DNA of 64,000 bases from positions 49,593,682 to 49,657,681 of the forward strand of contig NC_088300.1 of NCBI RefSeq assembly GCF_032854445.1, given 5' to 3'. The position numbers were made by a program, and so were the translations under genes. Numbering within the stretch: the stretch's first letter is position 1; the number at the start of each line of letters is the position of its first letter. Shown here one piece after another: positions 1-9,946 of this stretch. The notes under the pieces are model-generated. The model worked only from the letters and a program-made list of their open reading frames with translations, did no database searches and had not been told where the DNA came from. This stretch comes from Liolophura sinensis (Eukaryota; Mollusca; Polyplacophora; Chitonida; Chitonidae).

Positions 1-2440
1 TATATAGTTTTACAAGACTATACGCGTGAACTTTTATATATGTATTATTTAAGGTATATTTTAATATTCAGAAAACACCTTCCAACTTCAAACGCTAAAG
101 CGATGGTTCCAATCAACAAATGATTCTTGCGAAGAATGAAACGTTTCTTTATGTCACTATCGCCTTCGTTTTCCGTGTCAAAGCTGGCGACGTCTGTGAC
201 AAAACACGCCCTCTACCAGGTGATCATCTAGCTTGAATACCGAAACCGGTAATTTACATGACTTGGATTTGGAATCTAAATGATCGGGGGTAATGAATGA
301 ATAAGTCATAATCATTATCATGGTGTGTTGACCCTTTTGCCACAGTAAGATACCTTATATGAGTTATGGAATCTATGCAGTTTGTGCATCGTTCCAAATA
401 GGCTTTCATCAAACTTTTCACATGCTATATGTGTCCATGGATACAACAGGATCGTTTAGAATTATAGCCTACCCAAATCGGTTCTAAACAACACGTTACC
501 ATTTGCCTTAGGATAAGCCTAAGTTGACATTCTTGTCGTCAGCAAAACATTATAAACTATTAGCGACCGCTGTCAGTGAACGCTACAGGTGGGTTGGAAT
601 GCACTAAGGGTTACTGATTGTCAGTGTCAGTTTAAGTGACTTGAACAGAGCTATACAGCAAGAATAGACGGACAGTAATAGGCACTGTCGAGCATCTTTC
701 ATGGAAATCTTCCCTTTACTGTCACCCCGCCAGTATGAACCCAGGTATGGTGAAATACAAGTTTGAATGAAGCAATTCAGACAGAGCCCACACTGAACCG
801 TCTGTTTGCAGAGCTATTACCTATCCGATGATTCCGTTTTCGTCCATGACAGGCGTGAATTCTAACCATTTATTTCGACGAGATATAAACCCACGATGCC
901 GTCGGATACATTGAGTGAAAACGAGTTACATCCGTGAACTTGATATGTCTCTTGTGCGGAAATGCTTTAATGCAATATTATAGCCAGCAGGGACACATAT
1001 CGGTAGACACTGGACTGATGATAGCTTTGTGGAATCTTAGAGCCTAGTAAGTCATTGTACTAAATGTTAGATCTAGTTTAGATACTATAATTATTCAGTT
1101 CTGAATTACCTATACGCTGCTTGTTGATTTATATCCACCATTCTCTTTTTCATCACTGAAAATAAAAGGTTGGATCAATTGACAACCACATTTTCTACTA
1201 TATAATATAGAAAATAAGTCCGTACCCGAAAGCTTTTTGTTTCTATATTTATCATACCAAAGTATTTTTATATATCACCGTAACTTTTACATATCATGTG
1301 TATAAATATATCTGGCATATGTTCTTTCATACTCCCATACAGCGTATGTGCCGCTCTCTAAGACTCGCTTCACTGCCACCATTGTTTTTTGTACAGAAAT
1401 CTTGAACAACGCCAAGGTCACTGGGGTCACGGTGATGAGGCAAACAGTCATGTCAGAAAAAACAAGATGCTTCCTAACTCTGTCTCAACTTTTGTTTCCA
1501 TTAATTATTGTAGGCATGCATTCCAACATAATTTCAACGTACATCTGAAACAAATTTATTGCTGAAAAATAGGTCCTGAATAGGTTTTTAATAGTCAGTT
1601 GTCTGTAGCTTACAGGTAAAGTTTTGATAACTATTTGTTTCATGTAGCGGAATGATTCTAAGGGGGTACACTTAGCACGGTATAGTTACTACATGTCTTC
1701 CTCACATTGGCGCCCAATGTCCAAAGCCACAGCTAATTACCTCATTAGATTTTGTACTTGCCAAAGATGGTAAATAATTACCGTGCATACCGTTGTTTTT
1801 CTAGAAGACGTTCTTTAATACTGAGTTATATGTGATATGAAGCTTTTTGAAGACAGGTCATGATCCCTTTGTATTTTTTTAATGTGATTGTGTGTTAAAT
1901 GTGATGGCAACACCGCAAGTTGAGTAATTCTAGGCCAGCGACGTCTAATAAATTGCACTGCATTCTTTTTACCTTATTCTGCTATAGCACTATGGCTTAA
2001 CAGAATTAGAGAGCGTGTAAATTGCTACTATTTGAGGATTAACATGAACAGTTAGAATAACCATAGCTGAGGTAAACTGACAAGAGGCCGTATTTCACCG
2101 GTTACGTGTGACCATTAGCCAGCAATCACACTCGTCGCTGCTCTGGTTTTACCCTCTATGCTGTAAGTCTTTACTTGTATGCAAAGTCGTACAGCATCAA
2201 CATATGAAAAGGTGGCATTGAACTCTTAATGCAGTATTTAATCCACTCGCACTGTTTCTGTTTGTTTTCGGAATTAGGCTTGTAGATTGCATATCCAATT
2301 GTACTAATTTCCCAGGTAGGTATTAGGTTTGATTGCTTTATTTTATGATTCTTCATTTTTGCTGGTTCTTAAGTTTGTTAAGTATGAAAAAAGTCGGTTA
2401 TTAGTGATATGTACACTGCTGTTTCTGTTTTTTTTTCCTA
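1..2440. other. Intergenic, no gene seen
   Basis: AT-rich sequence with no long reading frame, no repeat array and no recognisable element. A 61-codon lysine/asparagine-rich frame on the minus strand at 2171..2356 is present in both copies, but at this level of identity that is not evidence of coding. Confidence 0.6.
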
Positions 2441-2462
2441 ATCACGGTACAAGGGCAGTCCT

Positions 2463-2804
2463 GTCAGATACGTGTGCCCAAGTAATGCCTTAATCACTCA
2501 GCAAGCTGCTGGAGTAATGCTGTCAAAGCAATGCCTTAATCACTGGGGGAGCTGTTGGATCAATCCTGTCAAGATACGTGTACTCAAGCAATGTATTAAT
2601 CACGGGAAAAGCTGCTGGAGCAATTTTGCCAGTTACGTGTACCCAAGCTGTGCCTTAATAATGGAGAAAGCTGCTCAAGTAATCCTCTTAGATACGTGCA
2701 CTTAAGCAATGCCTTAATCACGTCGAAGCTGCTGGAGCGATGCTGTCAGATACGTGTCCAAAAGCAATGCCTTAATCACGGGGGAAGCTGCTCAGGCAAT
2801 CCTG
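2463..2804. repeat. 59-bp degenerate tandem repeat, copy A
   Basis: About six imperfect units of roughly 59 bp, each containing 'gatacgtgtacccaagcaat' or a variant, then 'gccttaatcac', then 'gctgctggagcaatcctg'. The second unit is short because it lost its start. The copy B array (40187..40469) has one unit fewer. Confidence 0.85.
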
Positions 2805-4020
2805 TCATGCACGTGGGAAACTGGTGGTGAAACCCTATCAGATACGGTTGTTCTAGCAGTGCCCATAACCCGCCAACTCTGACGACAATCCCTCAGGCAA
2901 TATATTTGGTCCACATTAATCTAATTTGCCATACGGTAGTCGGACGCCATTGCAGACACCGCTTCAATATTAAACATCGTATTTGATTGGCCACCGCAGA
3001 GAAGTACAAGTAGATGCCTTTGGAAAAGAGGCTCTTGACTTGGATACAACCAGGGTTATTGAAAGGCGAACCCTTTTTTGGACTTTCCAAGACGTCAGCA
3101 TCACATCGGGCTATAGACCTACAGGGTGGTTACATGTATGTGTTTTTTTTTGTTCTAGGCACATCGATGGCTGATGATGACAAACACCTATGTGACTTCA
3201 ACTGTACATCTATAGCTAATGCTTGGGCAACCAATCCAGATAGCCCACTCGAGCCGTTGACAGATGGAGCCGCTTTAAACTGCTCCCGGAAGTGCTGATA
3301 CCAGAAGTGATAACGAGCCGTGTTACCTTCTTCCAGCACTTTTGTTGTTTAGCTTCAGCCAGGCTTTGGGTATTTAGGCAGGCTTGTCGAGCTAGAAAGA
3401 GAGAGTGACAGGATAAAGTTACTCGGTATTGTCTGGCATCAGTTTGGCGCTGCCACACAGCCAGCTGTTGCTCACCACAAGACCATGTTCCGCACAGAGC
3501 GAAGAAATCTTTCCAGTGAAGGTAAGTTAAATCGATGTACATTGACTTCATTGACATAGAACATTGGGCGTTAACAAAACCGATATTATAATTAGAGCTA
3601 ACTGCATGCAGTGGAGTATCAGATAAGCATTCTACAAAGAATGCTCTTTGGTGGTTTTTTTTTTTCATATTTGCTTGAAGATATTTTGGCACATCTAAGG
3701 TAGAGCAATATGTACGACTTATTGAACAGCGCATTACAGAGCGATCTTTGGTAAGTGTACACATATTTTTTTTAGAATGTTGGTGATATATTGATCAGGA
3801 TCACTGGGATAGGCTGGAGTTTCTTTAATCTGAGATCCTTTTATGAAAGGCACACCCTTATATTGACATTTTTCTCACTTCCAGAGTTGTAACTTGAAGC
3901 CAAATGAACGTTGTAAACATATCAAAGTGCCAATCCTGCATATTGATTTCGTCTCATTTTCATATGGATCTCAGGTGTTTGTATCCAGGAGATCGTGGCG
4001 GTATTATTAACTCAGTGAGA
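2805..4020. other. Intergenic, no supported gene
   Basis: Several short frames exist, including a 182-codon minus-strand frame at 3216..3764. Copy B carries frameshifting indels and a 30-odd base insertion in the same place, so none behaves as a conserved coding region. A donor-like 'gaaggtaagt' near 3517 sits behind a frame that has a stop codon in copy B. Confidence 0.5.
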
Positions 4021-4028
4021 GCCTTGGC

Positions 4029-4240
4029 TGGCTCGTAGAGTTAAATCGATCGCTGGCTGCGATTATAAATCCCTTGACTAGTGAGGTCGCGTGTTCGAAT
4101 CCTGCTTCACCTGACTGTGTTTTTACATCAAGATGTTTAACACTTAACTGTGCGAGGTCAGAGGTTTAATGTGGGTATTCCACTTCCCCCACTGATAAAC
4201 TTGGCCTGGCAGTTTTACATGATGGGGGAAAAAACGTGAG
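4029..4240 (+). repeat. Degenerate tRNA-derived SINE-like element, copy A
   Basis: An A-box-like stretch at 4029..4040 (tggctcgtagag) and a good B-box at 4093..4102 (gttcgaatcc) suggest a tRNA-derived head, though the boxes lie 64 bp apart, further than in a normal tRNA. The region around the B-box resembles 26345..26480, including 'ttgac-agtgaggt' before the box. The 3' part is too degraded to bound well. Confidence 0.45.
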
Positions 4241-5050
4241 GACGGCGTTGCATTTTTGTCTGTACATGTTACAATAAATCTGATCGCCATGCCATATCCG
4301 AAATTTTGATGACAACATTTTGATTTATAACGGCTGGAATTCTTCAATTGTTTGCCTCAACAAGCCTCAACAAGCTTATACGTAATTAATTATATAGGTT
4401 ATTGATCAATCGGTTCGCCTGGGCTCTTTTTATATTCGCTGTAAATCATATATAACTGTGATATTTGTTTCACTTAGTCGGCAATCAGCTCAATAATTTG
4501 TTGCCAGTATCATCCTTTATTCACTTGAGTTGTTGTCTAGATAAGACCCCTTGACATTTAAAATGATTTAAATTGTTGCACATCATGATTCTCATCAGTT
4601 GTAAGTGGTTATTGGAGTCGATTTATTTTGTAACAGTCAATATGACAGAGAGACGTAATTTTCAGTTATTAACGGTCAATTTAATCTAACTGGCATTTTA
4701 TTTATTCATTTTCACATTGGATTTTAGTCGTGTGAAATATGACTCACTGACGTACATTTCAAGAGGTGGAAAAAAAAGCCTACAGCCTTATTTTTAACGA
4801 CAATTCTTGAATTTATTCTGTTGATAAGCATACATTCTTTGTCTCATCATCATCTAAGTTTAGTCTTACACATGTATATAGACATCAGAACAAACATTCG
4901 TATAACAACCGTCAATCAAAACGGACGTCCCAGGTCAATAATCGCAATTCCGAAAACAAAAAGCAGGGCTATCAAGGTAAACTGCAAATGTTTTTGATTT
5001 CCAACTTAAAGTTACCAGGGTAAATATGTGGGACTATGTATATATCTATG
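4241..5050. other. Intergenic, no gene seen
   Basis: AT-rich DNA without repeats or reading frames of note. It is the same in copy B at 41941..42750 apart from point differences. Confidence 0.55.
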
Positions 5051-5350
5051 CTTGGCTTGGGGTTTAACGTCGTACTTAACAGCATTTCAGTCGTCTGACG
5101 ACGAGGAGTAATTAAGTTTGTGTACATATACTGGGTCTTCTTGTGGCAGGGCGAGTCCATGGCGCCAAAGTGATGCCGCCACCGAAGTATCATGGCGAAG
5201 TCACCAGATAGGACACCCCACCCAGTCACATTATACAGGCACAAGGCCAATCACTTTTGCTGTAACTCGTCAATGCTGAGCGCCAAGACAGGCAGCAGCA
5301 TATACCATTTTTTAAGCCTTTAGTCTGACCCGACCCGGGTTGATCCCGGT
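5050..5350 (-). repeat. Dispersed repeat family 2, minus orientation, copy A
   Basis: Begins with 'ggggtttaacgtcgtactta' and continues through 'atttcagtcgtctgacgacg'. Read on the minus strand it matches the elements at 17545..17690 and 29200..29410 (shared blocks 'cttggcgctcagcat' and 'ggtgtcttcggcatgatac' or variants), and its 3' end matches 9886..9946. This looks like a SINE-like family ending in 'gtacgacgttaaacc'. Confidence 0.7.
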
Positions 5351-5807
5351 GTCTCCCGACATCGTATATACATGGGAATAATTGTTTCTGTTATTTTATA
5401 TGCCTGTACGGAATGTGTAGCTTGCCATGTAAACCGCATATTCATCTGGAATTCTACAATTTTGTCATAACGCCATTATGCAGGTTCGTTCCTCGGACCG
5501 TCATCGACGTCATAAAAAGTACTATAACGGACAATGTTGAAGTGCTAATGACGAGCATCGCCATTGTCGTCACAACAAAGAAATAAACAATGTAATTTTC
5601 CCTACAACAATACATAGGCCAAGTATGAAAAAGAAATACATGTGTATTAAAAATTGAGTTAGCGGAACAAATACGTCATGACGTATTTTCAAAAAGAAAA
5701 CTTTCGCAACCTTACACATTAACAGGAGAAGATTGTTGACACGAATTCTTGCGAAATTTAATAGCCTTGCAGCCTTACGCTTTCAATAAGTGAACAGTGA
5801 TGTAATT
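5351..5807. other. Intergenic, with a segment absent from copy B
   Basis: No gene is seen. Bases 5484..5550 (67 bp) are missing from copy B, where the flanks join directly at 43183/43184. The segment shows no terminal repeats or target-site duplication, so a simple deletion or insertion is as likely as a mobile element. Confidence 0.6.
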
Positions 5808-6746
5808 TATAAATTTACATTTTTCAGTCATGCCAAGTTCGCCTCCAATCTGTTGATCACAGTTTAATTTCTTCACGGTGGACAAGCGTTCCCCTCCAGT
5901 CTGCTAATCACAGTTTAATATCTTCATGATAGACAAGCATTCCCCTCCAATCTGTTGATCACAGTTTAATTTCTTCACGGTGGACAAGCGTTCTTCTCCC
6001 GTCTGCTAATCACAGTTTAATACATTCATGATAGACAAGCATTCCCCTTCAATCTGCTTATCACAGTTCAAATTCTTCACGCTGGACAAGCAATCCCTTC
6101 TATATACGTACATCATATACGTATAGCAATATACGTGCGAAATACAGTTGGCGGGAATAAAGGTCATAAGAGCTTGATCTATCCCAAGGAAAGTAGAATA
6201 ACAGAGTATAAGGGAATAATTGCAAGCGGTGATAATATTACACTGTTATTAAAACATACATGGTAACAAAATAAATTAACACAAACAGGAATTATAAAAG
6301 ATGTAAGAGATTTTATGGACATTTATGTGTGAATTTTATTTTACTTCTTTTTTTATATTTATATTTGATCATCCAGAATTACCAGATCAAATCCCGGGAC
6401 GGGATTGAACCCGTATTTCGCGGCTACAAGGCGGAAGCTCTAAGGCAATAGAAGGGATTGCTTGTCCAGCGTGAAGAATTTGAACTGTGATAAGCAGATT
6501 GAAGGGGAATGCTTGTCTATCATGAATGTATTAAACTGTGATTAGTAGACGGGAGAAGAACGCTTGTCCACCGTGAAGAAATTAAACTGTGATCAACAGA
6601 TTGGAGGGGAATGCTTGTCTATCATGAAGATATTAAACTGTGATTAGCAGACTGGAGGGGAACGCTTGTCCACCGTGAAGAAATTAAACTGTGATCAACA
6701 GATTGGAGGCGAACTTGGCATGACTGAAAAATGTAAATTTATAAAT
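5808..6746. mobile_element. Foldback-like inverted repeat with 51-bp subrepeats, copy A
   Basis: Left arm 5808..6103 and right arm 6447..6743 are reverse complements, about 295 bp each, ending in 'tataaatttacatttttcag'. Each arm holds five tandem 51-bp units alternating between 'ctgttgatcacag' and 'ctgctaatcacag' types (starts at 5850, 5901, 5952, 6003, 6054). About 340 bp lies between the arms. Long terminal inverted repeats built of tandem subrepeats are the hallmark of Foldback/Galileo-type elements, but no transposase is seen. In copy B only the left arm exists, so the right arm may instead be a local inverted duplication. Confidence 0.6.
6385..6446 (-). repeat. tRNA-derived SINE head fragment, copy A
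   Basis: On the minus strand a B-box-like 'gggttcaatcccg' is followed by 'tcccggga', preceded by a tRNA-like 'ttagagcttccgccttgtag'. In copy B the tRNA-like region continues further 5' (through 44297). In copy A it is cut at 6446/6447 by the right arm of the inverted repeat. It is not a functional tRNA because the anticodon stem does not pair. Confidence 0.5.
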
Positions 6747-7556
6747 TTTACTATTCTGTCAGATTTTGTCTGTGTAGGCGCACTTACTGGTGCATTGCCG
6801 CCGTGCTGAAGCTTCCAGTGTAACGTTTTAACGTGGTTGTTTACGATTGCATCTGTCTATTATACTCTTGATTAATGGCTAGGATTAAACATGTTATTGC
6901 CATAACAGGAAGTTACAGCAAACATTTGATGCCAGACGGAGATAGCTTGCATGAACCCGTAACACAGTGATAATGAAGTACATGTAGCTTCCCTCTAACG
7001 TCACTCGCACCGGATATGACTGTCACGAGAATACCACATTTCACCGACCTTCACGGAAGTTTCCCAAACAACAACAATAAATTAGTATGGGACTTACCAA
7101 AGTGTTTTCTATACATTTTCATATCCAACGTTAAATCAACCATTGCAAATTCTAAAGCTTTCCTTCTTCAATTACAGTGACCTACGACCGTTTAAACATC
7201 GCGCATCATTGTGGATCAGAGGGGAAAGAGAAAAGTAAAGCAGTCCTAAGAATGTTGGAATTTGTGTAAGAGAATAGGAATGATCCAAATATGGTGATAA
7301 ATGTGTTGTACCTCAATATCTCATAGACCGTATTGGATTGTCCAGAAATAGAAATATAGGAACATATTATTAGTTTAGGCTGAAAAGTTCCTGATCTCCG
7401 CTTGACATAATTTTATTTATTAATAATTATATTTTTTATTTTTATTGTTGGTGTTAAATAATCTCTTTATATCATACTGTATAAGTTTGTATACAAGCTT
7501 ATGTGTGCTATTTTCTAGGTGATCAAAACTACCAGTTTCATGACGGAACGCAAAGT
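6747..7556. other. Intergenic, upstream of the receptor gene
   Basis: No gene or clear repeat is seen. The stretch is AT-rich, with a T/A-rich tract near 7410..7450. Confidence 0.5.
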
Positions 7557-7680
7557 CGAGAACTGGAGATTAGTCAAATTGCACGATTTGTTTAGTTATT
7601 CTAGCGCGATTTTTGATAAACTGCGTGAGATTATCAAAATTCTGGTGCGGTTTCACTAATCTGGCATTCTCAAGTTCTCG
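7557..7680. repeat. 124-bp imperfect hairpin upstream of the receptor, copy A
   Basis: The ends are inverted: 'cgagaact' (7557) pairs with 'agttctcg' (7673), 'agattagt' pairs with 'actaatct', and inner 'gcgcgatttttgataa' (7604) pairs imperfectly with 'ttatcaaaattctggtgcg'. It is retained in copy B at 45136..45259. It may be a miniature inverted-repeat element or a structured upstream element. Confidence 0.65.
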
Positions 7681-7708
7681 TATCACGCATCCTGTCATAA
7701 ATCCCGCT

Positions 7709-7764
7709 TGTCGAGATTAGCAAAAACGGAAAAATCGCTCAGTTTTATTTTATTAATCTCGACA
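7709..7764. repeat. 56-bp hairpin upstream of the receptor, copy A
   Basis: Perfect 11-bp arms 'tgtcgagatta' and 'taatctcgaca' enclose a 34-base loop. It lies 28 bases downstream of the 124-bp hairpin, shares its 'gagatta' core, and sits about 65 bases upstream of the TATA box. It is also in copy B at 45288..45343. Confidence 0.7.
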
Positions 7765-7828
7765 TTCGTGTTTCCGGCGCGTGGGTATTGAAAGAGAGAG
7801 CTCGAGAATTCCAGTGGCAGCGTGCGTC

Positions 7829-7838
7829 TTTTATAAGT
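7829..7838 (+). promoter_or_regulatory. TATA box of receptor gene, copy A
   Basis: 'tttataagta' lies about 70 bases before the first candidate ATG (7905). A start of transcription 25 to 30 bases downstream, near 7860, would give a short 5' leader. It is conserved in copy B near 45409. This is inferred from sequence only. Confidence 0.5.
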
Positions 7839-7904
7839 ATTTGAGCTAAAGGCGTCAAGTCGTTTTGCTATTTGTTGCCATCCTCTCAGATTCCTAAAAA
7901 ACCA

Positions 7905-7971
7905 ATGTCACATCATGGCGATCAACTTCTTGTCGGTATTCTTAGTATGTTCGGAGACGAACGTGCCAATG
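7905..7971 (+). other. Probable 5' exon of the receptor gene, copy A
   Basis: A good splice donor follows base 7971 (g^gtatgt), and a strong acceptor precedes base 8435 (tattatctttccag). Removing 7972..8434 (463 bp) joins this exon to the main coding exon. In that transcript the ATG at 7905, in weak context, is in frame with the receptor and would add 28 residues. A second ATG at 7915, in good context, instead opens a 23-codon upstream frame ending two bases before the receptor ATG. Copy B preserves all of this. Which reading is used cannot be told from sequence. Confidence 0.5.
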
Positions 7972-8451
7972 GTATGTATGGACCATCCCTGAATGCAAGA
8001 CCACGTCAGGCCGGAGGTCGAAACTATACCAACTATAATGACGGCGATTATACCAACTGACTACACGCTGATTAGAATGACTGGGTTATCAGATTCCGGC
8101 TTTACTTCTAGTAAATATTATTCACTCTTAGCTATTACTGTTATCTCAACAGCGTCGCTGTTTCACTGGGTTAGATCTCATCGTTTGAAATTGTACAACT
8201 ATTCCTGTAAATACTTTTAGCGAATTTCCCAAACTGCCATCCGTGTTTTCATTGGTCTGTCTTGCTGCATCGGTAGCGGCTTTAAGTCAGGATGTTTATC
8301 GGGTAATAAGGCCTAGGGCCGTTATTTACTCTAGGAGTTCCAGCTATCTCCACTCATAAATCTAACCACCGTCGTCTCAGTGGAAAATTTTCCAGCACTA
8401 CTTTAAACGACAATCAAATTTATTATCTTTCCAGGGGAAGTTCATCTGACA

Positions 8452-9609
8452 ATGGATTCCGACCAGAACCTGACACTATCGTTCATGAAGACACCAAACA
8501 ACTACTCAGCCCACGACTATATGCCGATTCTACAGGAATACAAGCATCAAGATCGTTGGTTCGATAAGCCGACGGAAGTGACCATCACGATAGCCTATTG
8601 CACTATTATTCTTCTTGGTCTTCTGGGAAATGGAATCGTCTGTGTCATTGTTAGCCGGAAGGAAAATCTTCGGTCGGCAAAAAATCTCTTTATTATGAAT
8701 TTGTCGATATCCGACATCATGATGTGCGTTATAAGTATGCCGTTCACTTTGTTGAAGCTCACCATGAAAAACTGGCCGCTAGGTAAAATCATGTGTAAGA
8801 TCGTGCCTTTTGTTCATATGACGGACGTTTTTGTCTCCACGGCTACCATTGTAGCCATTGCGGTTTATCGACATCGCTGCATCGTGTACGCCAAGAAAAA
8901 GTCCTCGTCCAAACGGACGATCGTATACACGTTAGTGATGTTGTGGGCCATCTCTCTGGCTCTCTCTCTCCCAGTGTTCATCTTCTCAGAGGTTAGACCC
9001 ATACAGATGATGCACACCTTGGTCCGCTATGATATATGCATGGAAGTCTGGCCCTCCGGTAAGATTCGAGGTCTTTACACCATTTTGCTGGTTGTAGTTC
9101 AGTATCTTCTGCCGCTTGTAGTCATCAGCATTTTGCATAGCAGAATTTGTCACTTCCTGCGTCTGCGAATCACGGAAAATCCCATCACACGGCGAAATTT
9201 CGAGAGGTCTTTGAGAGCCATCCATCGGCATCGGAAAAACATGACCATTCTCACGTCCATTGCGATGACCTTTGGGATCACGTGGTTGCCGTTAACCGTT
9301 CTGAACATTATGGCCGATTACGACTACCGTATTTTTCTAGAAAGCAACTTTAATCTGGCCTACGCTATCTGTCACCTGACCGCCATGTTGTCGGCCTCGC
9401 TGAACCCAATCATATATGGAGGACTTAATCCTAACTTCAGAGAGGAGTTTTTGTCGGTGCTTCTTTGTACGAGACTGCGTTCAAGGAAAGGCGAGGATTC
9501 AATCGACGAAGGTGTCTTTAATCTGCGTGTAATAGGAATGGATGGATCGACTCCATCCAAATCGTCCAGTGGCACGAACTACAGGAGTATTGTATTCAAC
9601 AGCGGTTGA
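8452..9609 (+). CDS. Neuropeptide Y/F receptor-like class A GPCR, copy A
   Basis: Seven-helix plasma-membrane receptor of 385 residues, most like NPY Y2 / neuropeptide F receptors, which bind an amidated peptide and signal through G proteins. Helix 1 has LGN (N60), helix 2 has NLSISD (D88), helix 3 starts at C115, which should bridge to C196 in loop 2 (CMEVWP). Helix 4 has W165 and P174, helix 6 TWLP (W278), helix 7 NPIIY (319-323). Acidic D289 sits where NPY receptors hold the residue that contacts peptide arginine. N-glycosylation sites are N6 and N17, and C339 is a likely palmitoylation site. The DRY motif reads Y139-R140-H141, so the usual aspartate is lost. The ATG is in strong context (acaATGg), directly behind a splice acceptor. 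The subtype and ligand are inferred. Confidence 0.88.
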   Translation: MDSDQNLTLSFMKTPNNYSAHDYMPILQEYKHQDRWFDKPTEVTITIAYCTIILLGLLGNGIVCVIVSRKENLRSAKNLFIMNLSISDIMMCVISMPFTLLKLTMKNWPLGKIMCKIVPFVHMTDVFVSTATIVAIAVYRHRCIVYAKKKSSSKRTIVYTLVMLWAISLALSLPVFIFSEVRPIQMMHTLVRYDICMEVWPSGKIRGLYTILLVVVQYLLPLVVISILHSRICHFLRLRITENPITRRNFERSLRAIHRHRKNMTILTSIAMTFGITWLPLTVLNIMADYDYRIFLESNFNLAYAICHLTAMLSASLNPIIYGGLNPNFREEFLSVLLCTRLRSRKGEDSIDEGVFNLRVIGMDGSTPSKSSSGTNYRSIVFNSG

Positions 9610-9885
9610 GAATCAGCTGGTCAACGTGAGGAAACCTCACAATTGTCATGCTTTGCATGATATTCAGGAAAGACGGCAGACAAGTCATCATCAGTCATCG
9701 ATCGTGTTGATGTGGCTGGAAGTCAGGGTAACATAACTGTACTGCTGTCAGTGTGTTCTAAGCTGGGGCAGGTGTGGGGCAGGATATTTCTCATGTACAC
9801 ATCAAATACTCCATGTTATTCAGACACGGCTTTAAATTGACCAGCTGTGTACAACACGATACGTTCTCTCTGACCTTTCTCTGTC

Positions 9886-9946
9886 TACAAAAATAAATTG
9901 TTAAGTACGACGTTAAACCTCAAGCACTCACGCACTCACTCTACGA
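9886..9946 (+). repeat. Family 2 repeat, 3' end only, copy A
   Basis: 'gttaagtacgacgttaaacc' followed by 'actcac'-type repeats is the reverse complement of the start of the minus-strand element at 5050. It is a 5'-truncated copy just behind the receptor gene. Confidence 0.65.
9892..9897 (+). terminator. Possible poly(A) signal, receptor gene copy A
   Basis: 'aataaa' lies 283 bases after the receptor stop codon. It sits within or next to the 3' end of a dispersed repeat, so its use as the polyadenylation signal is plausible but unproven. Confidence 0.35.

Noticed and set aside
3480..3522. Plus-strand exon-like stretch ending at a strong donor (gaag^gtaagt)
   Set aside because: The in-frame upstream codon TGG in copy A is TAG in copy B, and no matching acceptor exon was found.
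3216..3764. 182-codon minus-strand frame that looked like a small gene
   Set aside because: Copy B has frameshifting indels and a roughly 30-base insertion in the same place. There are no recognisable domains, and the frame starts at a non-ATG codon.
6385..6446. Functional tRNA gene on the minus strand
   Set aside because: The B-box is good, but the anticodon stem does not pair and the 5' half is cut away in copy A. It fits a SINE head better.
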